Source: Alnus glutinosa
Lineage: Eukaryota; Streptophyta; Magnoliopsida; Fagales; Betulaceae
Direction: 5' to 3'
Assembly: GCF_958979055.1 (NCBI RefSeq)
Contig: NC_084890.1
Location: 24,836,149-24,900,148, forward strand
Length of the DNA stretch: 64,000 nucleotides
The translations under genes were made by a program, and so were the position numbers. Of this stretch, positions 32,312-43,885 are shown piece by piece. The notes under the pieces were generated by a model. The model was not told where the DNA came from and did not search any database. It was given only the letters and a program-made list of their open reading frames with translations. Every line of letters starts with the position of its first letter. Position 1 is the first letter of the stretch.

Positions 32312-32869
32312 ATGTCTACAACAAGTGATTTGTCAAGCGGTCATCCGTTATGTAAGTGTGGAATTCCTGCACGTCTAAGGTACTCTTGGACCACATCCAA
32401 TCCCGCTAAAAAGTGGTATGGATGTAATAACTACAAGGTAATTTTTGTTATATTTTTAAATTAGCTTTGTGTTATATTTCGTCGTTAGTAGTTCATGACA
32501 TTTTTGTTGACCCTTGTTTTTTTCATGTAGAAAGCCGGTGATTGTGATTTTTTTGAATGGGCTGATAAGAAGATGTCTGCATACGAGAATGGATTAGCGC
32601 AATATCTGAAAGAGATGGAGGAGAGAAGACAAGCTGACAATGACAAAGTTGAGGAATTAATTGAAAAAAAATGCAAGGAACAATTAGTGCAACATTTGAA
32701 AGAAATGGAGGAGAAAGTTGAGGAATTGATTGAAAAAAAATGTAAGGAACAATTAGCGCAACGTAACGAGAAGATGTTTCGTGTTTTGTTGTTAGTTGTC
32801 ATTTTGCTGTTAGCCTTTTATTTTTGTACTTATAGTGAACCTAGACATACTAACTTGATGTTAAAATGA
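32312..32869 (+). CDS. GRF-type zinc-finger protein with coiled coil and C-terminal membrane segment
   Basis: Two exons, 32312-32437 and 32531-32869, joined in phase at TACAAG-GTAATT and TGTAG-AAAGCC, give a 154-residue protein starting MSTTSDLSSGHPLCKCGIPA. Residues about 12-55 form a GRF zinc finger (CKCG, then YGCNNYK, then GDCDFFEWAD), a fold that binds single-stranded nucleic acid in other proteins. Residues about 60-120 are a charged coiled coil with an internal duplication (VEELIEKKCKEQL twice). The C terminus has a hydrophobic segment (FRVLLLVVILLLAFYF) followed by CTYSEPRH. Both exons are open and splice sites are good. It lies inside the MULE, convergent with the transposase gene. 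Its function is unknown to me; see findings. Confidence 0.8.
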
Positions 32870-32946
32870 AATTATGAAAACAATTTAGTTGTAAGAGACT
32901 TTTTTCTGTTTGTATGAATATCCTAAATGTATGTTAAACTTAATTG

Positions 32947-33016
32947 TTAATGGTAATGAATGGTTGGTTTTGGTGTTATCTATGGTAAGGAATGGTTGGT
33001 TTTGGTGTTATCTATG
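32947..33016. repeat. Tandem pair of about 33 bp
   Basis: GAATGGTTGGTTTTGGTGTT followed by ATCTATGGTAAG occurs twice in tandem between the GRF gene and the OBERON fragment. Confidence 0.7.
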
Positions 33017-33169
33017 TCTCTGATGTTATACTCTGCTTGTTCTAAATAATTCTGCTACCTTTTGTTTCTAGGTAATCTACTTTTAAATGCTGCTTGCTGT
33101 AAGCACACCTTAATCCAGCTTTTATCCTTAATCATGCATTTTTGAATGCTGTTTACTTGGTTTGGTCAG

Positions 33170-34087
33170 TCTCCAGTATTACAGGGCAGTTCGAATGGTC
33201 AAGCTACGCAAGGACAACATCACAGGGTTTTAAAAGGAAGCTCTAAAATGGGTAATGGGTTAGAGAGGCAGTTGAGTTTTCATAGGCAGTTGTCTGGTGG
33301 ACAGTCAAGGCACCACGACGATGTTAGATCACCTTCGCAGAGTGTAGGGTCTCATGATATTGGATCAAATTATAGTTTCGACAAGAAACGAGGAATGAGA
33401 GAGAAGAGTAGTGGTAGTTTATATAGGACTAGTAGCCAGAAGGAGCTTGAACAGCTTCCGATAGGTGGAGTGGAATTTGTTGAGACGGTCATTGCCCGAA
33501 TAGTTGCTGAACCGGTACATGTAATGGCTAGGAGATTGCATGAGATGGCCGGACAATCCATAGCGTGTCTAAAAGAGAGCGTTCACCAGATCATGTTGAA
33601 TGTTGACAAGCGACCACAACTACTCGCGTGTCAGAAAGCATTGCAGAACAGGTCTGACATAACCATGGAGATGCTACTGAAATCCCATCGAGCTCAGTTG
33701 GAAATTTTGGTCGCTTTGAAAACTGGGCTGCCAGATTATCTCCAGCAAGACAACAGTGTTTCACCTACTCATTTGGCTGAGGTTTTTCTGAACTTGAAAT
33801 GCAGAAATCTTACTTGTAAGCAGTCTTTGCCTGTGGATGAATGTGATTGCAAGGTTTGTGTGCAGAAGAATGGTTTTTGCAGTGCTTGTACGTGTCTTGT
33901 GTGCTTGAAGTTTGACATGGCGTCAAATACATGTAGTTGGGTTGGTTGTGATGTTTGTCTTCATTGGTGCCATGCGGATTGTGCGTTACGGGAATCTTAT
34001 ATTAGAAACGGAAGGAGTGCTACTGGCGCTTATGGGCCGACCGAGATGCAGTTCCATTGTGTTTCACTTATATATATATATGAGTGA
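33170..34087 (+). pseudogene. OBERON / PVIP-like PHD-finger protein fragment
   Basis: After an acceptor TTTGGTCAG (33161-33169) one frame runs to a stop at 34087. It holds SPVLQGSSNGQATQ, a Ser/Arg-rich stretch (DVRSPSQSVGSHDIGSNYSF), the conserved domain VEFVETVIARIVAEPVHVMA, and a PHD-type zinc finger (CDCKVCVQKNGFCSAC, SWVGCDVCLHWCHADC) ending MQFHCV. OBERON proteins, also called potyvirus VPg-interacting proteins, are nuclear PHD proteins needed for meristem function. The normal N-terminal exon and the C-terminal coiled coil are missing: after HCV the frame reads unrelated SLIYIYE and stops. It is therefore a truncated copy, lying inside the MULE. The apparent start at 33146 is in intron-like sequence. 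Confidence 0.88.
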
Positions 34088-35928
34088 ATTGTGATTCACA
34101 TAAACATGTCCATCCATTTATTAATGCATCATGTCTGTTGTAAACTTCTCACACAAATTGAAGTCAAACATAATTACATTAGACTATTACCCAAATACCA
34201 ATCAGCCAGACACAAATCAAAATGCAAACCAGAAATCCACAATCATGGCCAATAGAAACTTTACCCACCTTGGATTCTAAGACTATTTAAACCTAATATC
34301 AATTTCAGAGATCCCAAAGAAGTATAACCCAGAATGATGAGCAGAACTCATGCAATCAATCAACAAACTTAAATCCTAAACTCAACTTCCCCAAAATACT
34401 ATAACCCCTTGCTCAATAAGAAAATCAAAAAATACAATTATGCTACAAAACAAACCGGCAAAACCAAGCCAACGAACGACACCCATGACTCGATTATCTT
34501 CTTTTTTTTCCTATTTTATTCTAATCCCATAAAATACTCACAAAAAAGAGACAAAAGATCAGAATTCCTAGAGCAAAAACCGTCCAATCCAGCGACAAAA
34601 TGATACCCACAAAACCCAAAACCCCATCTCCCAAAAATTATACGATCCCATTTTCCTCTAATAGAAAAACACATCGAAGGAACAAGCTTAAGACCAACAG
34701 ACTTGTAAAGAAAAAGAAGAGGTCATCAACTTGTACAGTGAGATACACATTTGAAACAAGTATGCCTAATAGTCACAGCACTTCAACTTATATTTTAGGC
34801 ATAGACATCATAAAGAATTGCGTAAAGGGTAGTGAGGCACTGCAACAACCAAATCATCAAAGATCCACTAATACCACTACCAAAGCCATGGTATAAAGAA
34901 GAACAACATGGCGAAACACAAATTAGCCTACAGCTAAATCACCACATCCACTCGGTCACACCATGAAGCTATGAGACAACATCACACATTCAGAAATGAT
35001 AGCATCAATAATAGTAACAGCTGAATAAGCATAGTTTTACCCCAAGTTACACCCAAAATAAAAGCATGCAAGAAAGGCATTGACCATACCATAAAGTAAA
35101 GCCAAGAGCAGTAAAAGATTACATGGCCCAATATCAATTACATCAAAAAACAACTTACAGCTATAACAAATAACAGAATAATCTATAACATATAACATCC
35201 GAAAACAAAATAATAAATTATTTATGACTTGATTAATGGCAACTTATGCCTCTGGACTTGATTAATGGCAACTTAAGTCTCCCCTCTGAAGTCCTTTGTC
35301 CCAAAGATGAGAAAAAGTAGCAGAAATAATAAAGGCTTTGACATGTTTTCATAACACGAGTTAAAGTAGCAGAAATAAGATGAGAAAAACTAGCAGAAAT
35401 AATAAAGTAGCAGAAATAAAATAACACGAGTCTGATATTTTGCTAAATTTCAAGACTATAGAGACAAATTCCTGCATCCTAAATTAAAGGCTTTCACTTA
35501 CAGCCGGGGAAAAGACAAAAAAATAAAAATCTCAGGGCATCCCCAAAAGAGAGAAAGAAGAATACATCCCCATCCTCAAACCCTGTGATTTGAATCTGTT
35601 GACAATGCACGTACATGACCACAAAAGCTTCCTCTCATAATTTATTGTGTTTACCCAAAGTGCTCGGGGAAGTTCTCTACGGTCTGTTTCCCCCTCACAA
35701 GACTCCTTCCTTCCTAGTGACACTTGATGTTTCTGTAGATCCTCCTCACAAACAAATTAGAGCCCAAGTAACCAACAGCTCCTACACATTTAAAAGGACA
35801 AAATCAGTGTTACAAGCTAAGAAATATATAACATCCTTCATAATTTGCAAGTGACCCGTGCTATAATGGGAAACAGTTTCCTAGTCAGAGAATGTGATAT
35901 ACTTTTTTAATCAAAAAGACCTTACCAC
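34088..35928. other. MULE interior, no supported gene
   Basis: AT-rich sequence with short unsupported frames. GACTTGATTAATGGCAACTT occurs twice near 35228-35275, and GTAGCAGAAATAA repeats four times around 35316-35420. It separates the convergent 3' ends of the plus- and minus-strand genes. Confidence 0.5.
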
Positions 35929-38721
35929 TTACGACAAGTATATAAAATATCCTTCGAAAATACATGACGATTGTGAATTCCCAAACGTCTGAAACAAATA
36001 CATCGAACAATTAATATATATGAAATTAAACTATTAATCAACATGTATGAATCAAATGCACGTATATGAACTTTTTTTCCCCTCCTTTCAGTACCTGTGT
36101 AAGTACACTATGTTGTGTTTCAATCACTTGGTCATGCTGCACATCAGTTGAAAAAAGCAACGGATCTTCACTTGTGTCCAGTTCATCTACTAGCGATCTT
36201 TGGCATGTCTTCAAAAAATAAAATATTCAAAAATGTTAACATTAATATTAAAATTACACATCAATAAGTACACATACAACGACTTTTGAATAGTTGAATA
36301 CCTTCTTTCTTTTCCTTCGCTGCTCGGGATTTGCGTTGCTCTGTTTCTTATTTCCTCCTTTTGACGACTTTTTTCTCACCACTTTTTCAACCACAGACAC
36401 TTTTCTGATTGATGGTCGCGCGCCTTTAGTTCGAGCCACAAGAGGACTACACACCTCCACCTCCATACAATCCATGGCTCCATTATCGATCATAGGTGCA
36501 CTTGGTAGATCTTTTGCACTTGGGAGTGATTGGGAAGGTTGACTTTGTTCACAGCTTGGACCGCTAAATTTCTTAATTAGCATATCAACATACTTTTGCA
36601 ATTCCATGCAATGGTCCACGTTTGGTGCTGCAATAGCGGCCAACTTCAGCACATTGTTGCTCAGTTCAGCATATCGATCTGCAGTAGGGTTGCCACTCAA
36701 AGGATCATAACTACTCTTGATTAACTTATATGGCCGCTTCAAATCCTTCCTCCATCGATTTAGAAAATACTTTTCGGGCAACAAATCCACATCTTCAAAT
36801 GCAGTCAACACGGATATGGCATGTTTGCACAAAATTCCTCTTGATTCAAACAAACGGCAACTACAATTCACTTCACATACAGGGTCATTGTAGCAAACAT
36901 TAAAAACGATTTTTTTCCTATAGGATTCATTAATTTCTACCTGTTCGATCACCTGATAGGTACGAATTCCACATTCACTTTTTAAAAGAGAAGAACCACA
37001 ATACATAATCGATGAAATCTCCTTCTGAACTTCTCTAAACTTTGCATGGGTGTAAATTTCTTGGAATTGCTTCTCAAAGGGCCAATGGCTCACACATGAA
37101 ATGGTGGTATTGAAGGAATCGAAATCAGCAACATTCTCAACCTCAACCTTCCTGCGCAAAGCGTTATCGTATTGATCCACAAATTCCTTCAATGAGGTGG
37201 ACGATTGCACATAACCATCAAAAAAGGCATTCATACTCTCACTACGTTGTGTGGTAGTCATGCCGGCCCAAAATACATCATTCAAATATGTTGGTACCCA
37301 AAAAGTCCTTTCACTGTATAAACCACGCAGCCATGCATTCTCTTCTAGATTATAACACTCAAGCATACTCTGCCAACATGCATCAAACTCGTCACATGTA
37401 TGAGAATTATACACACAATTTCTTATGGCACTCCTAATGGCATAGTATTGTGAATGTGATCCAAACTTTTCCGGAAGTTTTTTCAGTATATGCCATAAAC
37501 AAAATCTATGACGAGCATTCGAAAACACCTTCTTAATAGCATTTTTCATGGCCCTATCTTGATCTGTAATAATTGCCCTTGGCGCACGGCCCTTCATGCA
37601 TTTCAACCATGCCTCAAACAACCAAACAAATGACTCCGTATCCTCACTTGAAATTAATCCCGCCCCTAAAAGAATTGATTGACCATGATGGTTTACTCCC
37701 ACAAAAGGAGCAAATGGCATTTCGTATTTGTTGGTTAAGTATGTTGTGTCAAATGTAACCACATCACCAAAATCTTCATATGATGCCCTACTTCGTGCAT
37801 CAGCCCAAAAAACATTTCTCAGCCTACACTCATCATCCACATCTATATCAAAATAAAAATCATCATTTACTTTCCGCATTCTATTGAAATAGTCACGAAG
37901 TGCTGCGGCACCTCCTATACCAAGGCGAAGGCGTCTTGAGTTCGCAATATAATTGCGACACTCTCTCTCTCCAAATGTAAGATTCTCAACCCCCCGCTTC
38001 AACGGCTAGTGCGTTATAAATTTTATTGGTGCGGATTCCAGCTCTATCATCTATATCAAGCTTTCTCTTCGTAGTAGGATCCAACTTCTTGTTGCACCGA
38101 AAGTATCTCGCTTTACCTGGGCTTAAGTCGTGATTATGCCCTAGATTTACATTTGTCACATACCACGATGTATCCACTAACGTTGCTTTCAAAGTAGCCT
38201 GACACCCCGTTTTGCTTGTTTTGCTAGCCTTGCACAGGTTGTTACTTGAACTGGATGATGCTTTGCCTCCGCGAGCACATGTCAGACTGATGTAGTGTAC
38301 ATCTCCATTTTCATACTTTTTCTTCTTCTTTTGTGTCACACCAAAGCCTGCTTGCTTTCCATAATTCCTATAATAGTCAACGACTTCCTCTTTGGAGCCA
38401 AATAGCATACCGCTCTTAGGCTCCTCAACAACTTTATCTCCATCTATGAGCTTGGCCTTGGACCGACAATTATCCACACCATCATTCAATTGGTCATTAG
38501 CAACAATTTCATTTCCATCTATAAATAAATAAATATGGTGTAAAGAACCCAACTATAAATAATAACATTTATTATGTTACAAAAATTAAAGGTAAGCATG
38601 AAGTGTCCAACATACCATTTTGAGGGTCCATTTCAATGGGCACAACATCATCAAGTTCAATCTGTGTCAATGAACAATCATCTTCGTGTTGTGAAATCAA
38701 GTCCAATTGTGATAAATCCAT
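35929..38721 (-). pseudogene. FAR1-related (FRS) MULE-type transposase gene with one frameshift
   Basis: Four exons on the minus strand: 38616-38721 (MDLSQLDLISQHEDD), 36302-38518, 36095-36208 and 35929-35988 (stop TAA), all with GT-AG borders and matching phases. Domains in order: FAR1 DNA-binding zinc domain (MLFGSKEEVVDYYRNYG to LGHNHDLSP), MULE transposase DDE domain (VVTFDTTYLTNKYE, IITDQDRAMKNAI, HRFCLWHILKKLP, QRSESMNAFFDG), SWIM zinc finger (CEVNCSCRLFESRGILCKH) and a basic tail (RRKRKK). FRS proteins descend from Mutator transposases; this one lies inside a MULE, so it is most likely the element's transposase. Near 37990 the frame shifts at a run of six G (minus strand), between NALAVEAGG and VENLTFGERECRNYI; one base fewer restores the frame. 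It is either a real lesion or a sequencing error. Length is about 800 residues, as in the family. Confidence 0.85.
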
Positions 38722-39726
38722 TTAAAAATTTCTGTAACAAATAAAGATTCATATCAATGCATTATCATTTAGTTCATTTAGTTCACCACGTAGTAGCCCC
38801 AATTCAAACACAGCACAAATTGGTTCCTAATTTCAATGTTACAGAAAATGCAACATAATTACTCCAAATTGTTTCTAAGAATTACTTTTCCAATCCATTT
38901 TTCTAACAGTTTAACCCCCCCCCCCAGAAAAAAAAAAATAAATAAAATTATCACCATCCCAAAACAACACCAACAACAACCATACAAAACTCAAATACAT
39001 CACACAATTACAAAACCAACAGAACATTTTCATTCAGAACAAGAGCAGAGAACAGAGCATATAGACACTACAACTTCAGTTGCAACTTTCCCGGCCCCAT
39101 CCCCTCATTTCTGTTCTTACCACCACCAGAACCAAACTAGCAACAAAAAAAATCATTCACCATAGCATTTTTTTCTTTTGCAAAGGAAACTACAGAAGAC
39201 TACAACTACTGCAACAAATTAACCCCAAACTCTTTAATTGCAACTTACCCCTTTCCCCGCATTTCTTTTCTTAACGCTACCAAAACAAACCGAAGACAAA
39301 CCAATACCATCAGAAATAACCCATCAACACTTTCTATGAGTAATCAGTGCAACAAAAGAAAAAGAATTACCAACATGACATGTTACAATTAAGACGATTT
39401 GAATGTGGCTGTTATAAATTCAATATTCCATAAAAATGATAATCAATAGCACAACATGACGTGAAGAAAGGAGTAAGAGACACATAAAATACAAGGGAAA
39501 TAAAGATTGCAACTTATAAAATAAAATAAAGATTACACAGATGAACCACCAGATTCCACCTATGGTCATGGCCTCAAATTCTTCCGCTACTAAATTGCAC
39601 TGGGCACAACCCAAAGGATTGGATCTTTCTCTCAACCAAGCATCAAGCATGGCCTTTCCATAAATCAGAAATCAAAAAAAGATGGAATAGAAGATGGAGC
39701 AACAGAAAAGGAGAGCAAATTAACCT
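38722..39726. other. MULE interior upstream of the transposase
   Basis: Probably leader and intron of the transposase transcript. Contains a C homopolymer at 38914-38926. A minus frame at 39420-39650 starts MLDAWLRERSNPLGCAQCN but shows no family resemblance. Confidence 0.4.
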
Positions 39727-40521
39727 GACTTGAAAATGGGCGAACCTGCTCTTTTTGGCCGGAGGTGGAGATGGAAGAGGGCCGCCACTGGAAGACGGCC
39801 GGTGGGTGGGCTTTGGCCGAAGATGGAGAACGACGGAACCACGGTGGAGAACGAATGGTCGAATGGTCGCCGCCGGAACTGGAACAACGACGGAGTTGGG
39901 TCGTTCTGGGTCGGAAATGGGTCGATGGAACCCTAGGTTTTGGCCGGAGGTGGAGAACGGTGCTGGGCTCGGAACGGTGGCGGGCAGAACGACGGTGGTG
40001 CTGGGCTCGGAACGGTGGCGGGCAGAACGACGGTGCTGGGCGGGCTCGGCACGGTGGCGGGCAGAACGGAACGGTGGAACGACGGTGCTGGGCGGGCTCG
40101 GAACGGTGGAACGACGGTGCTGGGCGGGCTCGGAACGGTGGAACGACGGTTCTGGGCGGGCTCGGAACGGTGGTCGGCGGTGCTGGGCGGGCTCGGAACG
40201 GTGGTCGGCGGTGCTGGGCGGGCTCGGAACGGTGGAACGACGGTGCTGGGCGGGCTCGGAACGGTGGAACGACGGTTCTGGGCGGGCTCGAAACGGTGGT
40301 CGGCGGTGGAGAGAGAGGGAGGGAAAATTTGGGGGGAAGCTCGGGGAAGAAATGTGCGAAAATGAGAAAGACATCTGGTTTTGTTTTCAAAATTTGAATT
40401 TTTTTGAATTTTTTTTTTTTTTAAAAAAAAAAAATAAATAAATAAAAACTGACGTAGCCCTTTCCACGTTGGAAAGGGCCGGGCAGGGGCCCGGCAGGAT
40501 GGCCCCTGCCTATCATTACTC
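39727..40521. repeat. Right terminal inverted repeat of the MULE
   Basis: This is the inverted counterpart of 29411-30215: the same ACGGTGCTGGGCGGGCTCGG minisatellite, the CCGGAGGTGGAGAACGG motifs and the end palindromes, in reverse order. The number of minisatellite units differs between the two TIRs. Confidence 0.85.
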
Positions 40522-40530
40522 CAGTACTTT

Positions 40531-41480
40531 TGACGATAGTGAAGTTTTGTTTTGAACTTTGTGAAGAGAGAGAGGGGTCAGGACAAGGCATGAGAAAGGG
40601 AATGTTGAAGACATATATAGAACTAAAGACATGTTTGGTACGCATAAATGTAATAACTATTTCTATAGAATATCTTTTCTGTTATTTGGTACGTAAAAAT
40701 GGAATAAATTAACTTAATTGTGATATGAACGTGGTCCCAACTCATGACTTTGGCGGCCCGTCACTAGCTATAGCCGTCTCTGGAGGCTCTTTCCCATCAC
40801 GTGTCATCACTATCTTCTAAGCCCCTGGCCTCTAGAGTCAGTACCGATCATATATAGTACTCCACCGCCCTCTTTGGTGATTCATCGTATCGTTGTCATT
40901 GGCCACACATGGGAGAGATGACGGATACGAATTGATATATATATTTATTGCCTAGATCAGAAAGAAAAAAAAAAACTGTTTTTTTTTTTTGGTGATATTA
41001 ATTATATAAGTAACGATATTTTAAGAAATTTGGCTGAAGTCTTGTTACAATATTCCAGTTTAAAAAATTGATCATTCATGAGTTGTCATGAAACAAACGA
41101 ATATGAATAATTATTCTATCATACCTTCTTATATTCGTGGTAATACTCACTATTATTCTTAAGTAATCATCTTTCATGTGTACCTAATGTATCCTCAATA
41201 TGAAACTAAACTTATTTTTGTCACTAAAAAGATTAAAAAATAAAAATCTATGCCACCATGTGGGTATGAAACTAGCTAGTATATATATATATGCCGCGCT
41301 ACCACAATCACAAGACATTTCATTTTTTTAAAGAAAAGTTTCATTTTTTTAAAAATAAAAATGACAAAAAAAAATAATGTTGTACTTTACATTTATTTTA
41401 TCATATTCATCTAGTATCGGCGAGTGACATGAGTTGAAGAGAGGTAAAAAAATCTAATTTTTTTGGTGGCTATTCAACTC
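40531..41480. other. Former upstream DNA of the decarboxylase gene, no gene
   Basis: Before the MULE inserted, this would have joined the decarboxylase promoter at 29401. It is AT-rich and contains plant-promoter-like words (CACGTGTCATCAC near 40798) but no supported gene. Confidence 0.45.
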
Positions 41481-41637
41481 GAGTAATGATAAAAAAACAC
41501 ATCTATTACACATTATATTCATTACACATCCCCATTCACATGGAATGAAGCCCATGTAATTGTGAGTCTCGATCACCCCATGCAAAGGATCAAGATATGT
41601 GTAATTGATGTATACCAGAGTGTTTTTGTATCATCCC
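41481..41637. mobile_element. MITE of Mutator type, 157 bp
   Basis: Starts GAGTAATGATAAAAAAACAC and ends TTTTTGTATCATCCC. The arms are imperfect inverted repeats (ATTACACATTATATTC against ATATGTGTAATTGATG). Flanks ATTCAACTC and ATTGAGCTC agree at 7 of 9 positions, a decayed 9-bp target duplication. The homologous sequence at 57070 reads ATTCAACTCACC without it, which supports an insertion. Confidence 0.65.
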
Positions 41638-41639
41638 AT

Positions 41640-43230
41640 TGAGCTCGCACCATGTCGCAATGTGTGTGTAGTATGAGAAAATTAGGTGCACGTAGATGTG
41701 TGATGGGGAGGACTTTTGTGTGTGGGGAGCTAGCTAGCTTCTACCGTCGTACAGTACTAAAGTGTGAGTACTGTACCTGTTGTTGAGTACTAGACGTTGT
41801 ACGGGACAATGCATGCTGCTCTTATAAATCATATATAGACAGTGCTACATGCATTGAATTGCTGGAAGAAAAATGAGTACCATGTACGTATGGTATATAT
41901 ATATATCGACGGAGACAGAAAAATTGATGCAACAAAATGTGTTCGCACGTGTTATTAATTTGTTATATGACCTACATACATACATACATGGCGGGCCAAT
42001 ATATTTTAGAGATCAAGGCGATAATTTTAAACCAGGTTTTTTTCTGTGGGCTTCACTTTCACTGATTGTTGTTTTTGTAGAATTATAACTTTTATTTCAA
42101 CAAGTCTTTTTCTGAGGGTCCCATTCTTTTCATTGGCTTTCTTGTAATCCACATCTTTTTAGTTGAGTCTCCTAATAGGAGAGAAAATGCACTGTTTTTT
42201 TTTTTTTTTTGTTAATATTATAATTGTTGTCTTCTTGGGCCTCTAGCTATTTATTTTTCTATTGAAGTTATAGAATCTTCAAAGAAAATATCATGTTTCT
42301 TTTATTTTTTCAAAACTATTACAGATTATATGATTGGGCCTTTTTTTTTTATTATTCAAACAATCCTATCTTTGAGGGCTTTATTCTATTGGAAAAAAAC
42401 CGTTTTATCTTATGATTATGCTTTTTTTTTTTTTTTTTTTTTTTGTCAAACAAACTTATCTTTGAAAGTCTTATTTCACTTAAAGGCTTTAGAGAATCGC
42501 TTCCCTCGCCCTATGGTTGAGTAGGCCCCGCCTACAAATCCCTTTAAGACTTACCTTGGCAGCAGTCTAGCTACCCGTATGAGCAAAAGCTTGTGGCCCT
42601 GCACATCAAATTAGTTACGTACGAAAGGGGGCTAGCATGTCAGATGGTAATTAAATAGAGTAATGATTGCATATCACCCAAAGATACAACTTTTCATCAC
42701 ATTGCCTATATGGCAAGGTGGTCACCCACCTTAATTTATTTTTAAAAAATAAAAAAAAAAACTCAAAAAGTAGTGGGGGATCACTTTGCCACATAGGCAA
42801 TGTGGTGAAAAGTTGTATCTTTAAGTGGTGTTCAATCATTACTCAATTAAATAACATAGTAATGCATGACAATAATAGGACGGTTAGGACTTGCAGAGAA
42901 TTTAGTAGAAGCTACAATTCTCTGCAGATTGTTTTTAGCTCAGGTTGTTTGTAACCGACTCGAGATAGCGTAAGTAGAGGTTTTATGTTAACGCAGATAC
43001 ATTTTTCTATTGGCTAAATTTTATTTGTAGCAATTTGTTTATTTTAGTCCGAGTCTTGTTTGGCTCAAGTTTGGATACAAACCTTGTGGTGGTGGTCTTA
43101 TGTACACCTTTATGGTGGTCTTATGTACCCTCTTTCATGATTAATGAAAGTGTTTAACTTTCCCTCAAAATAAGTAGAAGCTACAATTGAACCGTTTGGT
43201 TGCATAAAAAACTACAAGAAATTTGTTCAT
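41640..43230. repeat. Local repeats R1-R4, copy in the 42-kb block
   Basis: Contains R1 (GAAAATTAGGTGCACGTAGA), R2 (ACTAGACGTTGTACGGGACA), R3 (CAACAAGTCTTTTTCTG, GAGTCTCCTAATAGGAGAG) and R4 (GCTTGTGGCCCTGCACATCA). The same order is found at 56040-58400, so the two blocks are duplicates. No gene is present. Confidence 0.7.
42658..42844. mobile_element. MITE of Mutator type, 187 bp, exact 9-bp TSD
   Basis: Termini GAGTAATGATTG and CAATCATTACTC are perfect inverts, with arms of about 70 bp (AAGATACAACTTTTCATCAC against GTGGTGAAAAGTTGTATCTT). The 9-bp duplication AATTAAATA flanks it (42649-42657, 42845-42853). The paralogous sequence at 58270 lacks it. The first ten bases are the same as those of the MULE at 29411. 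Confidence 0.9.
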
Positions 43231-43339
43231 TGGCAAAAATTTATAAGATTCCCTCGCCTTAGCTTGGAAATGGTTTCTTTTCTTTTTGTTTTTTTTTTTT
43301 TTTGGTTTTTTTTTTTCCTAAAGGACAGTAATGTTGATA

Positions 43340-43882
43340 CTTTTTTATTGAGGGATAATTTCACTTATAACTCATAATATTTTATATTTTTGTAATGAGG
43401 GTATATATCTTTAAAAAGTGTTAATTTATGGTATTTATCTTTTAATTTTTTACAATTTCAACAATCCATTAAAATTTTTTGTTAAATTCTATCAAAATTT
43501 TTAAAATATCACTTTATTTTTTAAAAATTTTAAATAATAAATTTTTTCAAAAATTCAAGTACGGTCATTTTTGCAAAAAAATGTAAAGACAAAAGTGAAT
43601 GTTGAAATGAAGCCGTTTTGAAGTTTTGGTGCGAAATTTTCACCTTAGCACCATTGGTTCCCGCTTTTTTATTAACAAATCAGCGCTGTTTTAAATCTAA
43701 TATATATATATAAAGAGAGAGATCGAGTTGATTTTCTACCCAACCATATATATCTACCATTTGATTTTCCGCAGTTGTCCTATATACTATCTGGCCATGT
43801 AACTGTACGTTAGGGTTTTTTTTTTTTTTTTTTTGGTTGGTTTTGTTCATCATAGCATAGCTGCGCGCATGCCAAATTTCAT
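43340..43882. repeat. Local repeats R5 and start of R6, copy 2
   Basis: GACAAAAGTGAATGTTGAAA, GAAGTTTTGGTGCGAAATTT and CACCTTAGCACCATTGGTTC are shared with 18770-19120. CATAGCTGCGCGCATGCCAA near 43854 matches 27077. This shows what the CACTA target looked like before insertion. Confidence 0.75.
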
Positions 43883-43885
43883 TAA

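Larger units (their letters stand above)
29411..40521. mobile_element. Mutator-like element (MULE) with long TIRs, 11,111 bp, carrying host gene fragments
   Basis: The left end reads GAGTAATGATAGGCAGGGGC and the right end is its inverse, GCCCCTGCCTATCATTACTC. The flanking 9-bp direct repeat CAGTACTTT (29402-29410 and 40522-40530) is exact, as expected of Mutator transposition. The terminal inverted repeats are several hundred bp and GC-rich. Contents in order: left TIR, alpha-SNAP exons (minus), a GRF zinc-finger gene (plus), an OBERON/PVIP fragment (plus), an FRS/MULE transposase gene with one frameshift (minus), right TIR. The two element-type genes point inward from opposite TIRs, as mudrA and mudrB do in maize MuDR. 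The insertion separates the decarboxylase promoter from its former upstream DNA. Confidence 0.92.

Noticed and set aside
39643-40441. Matching long open frames in the right MULE TIR
   Set aside because: Mirror image of the left TIR; repeat-driven, no protein family.
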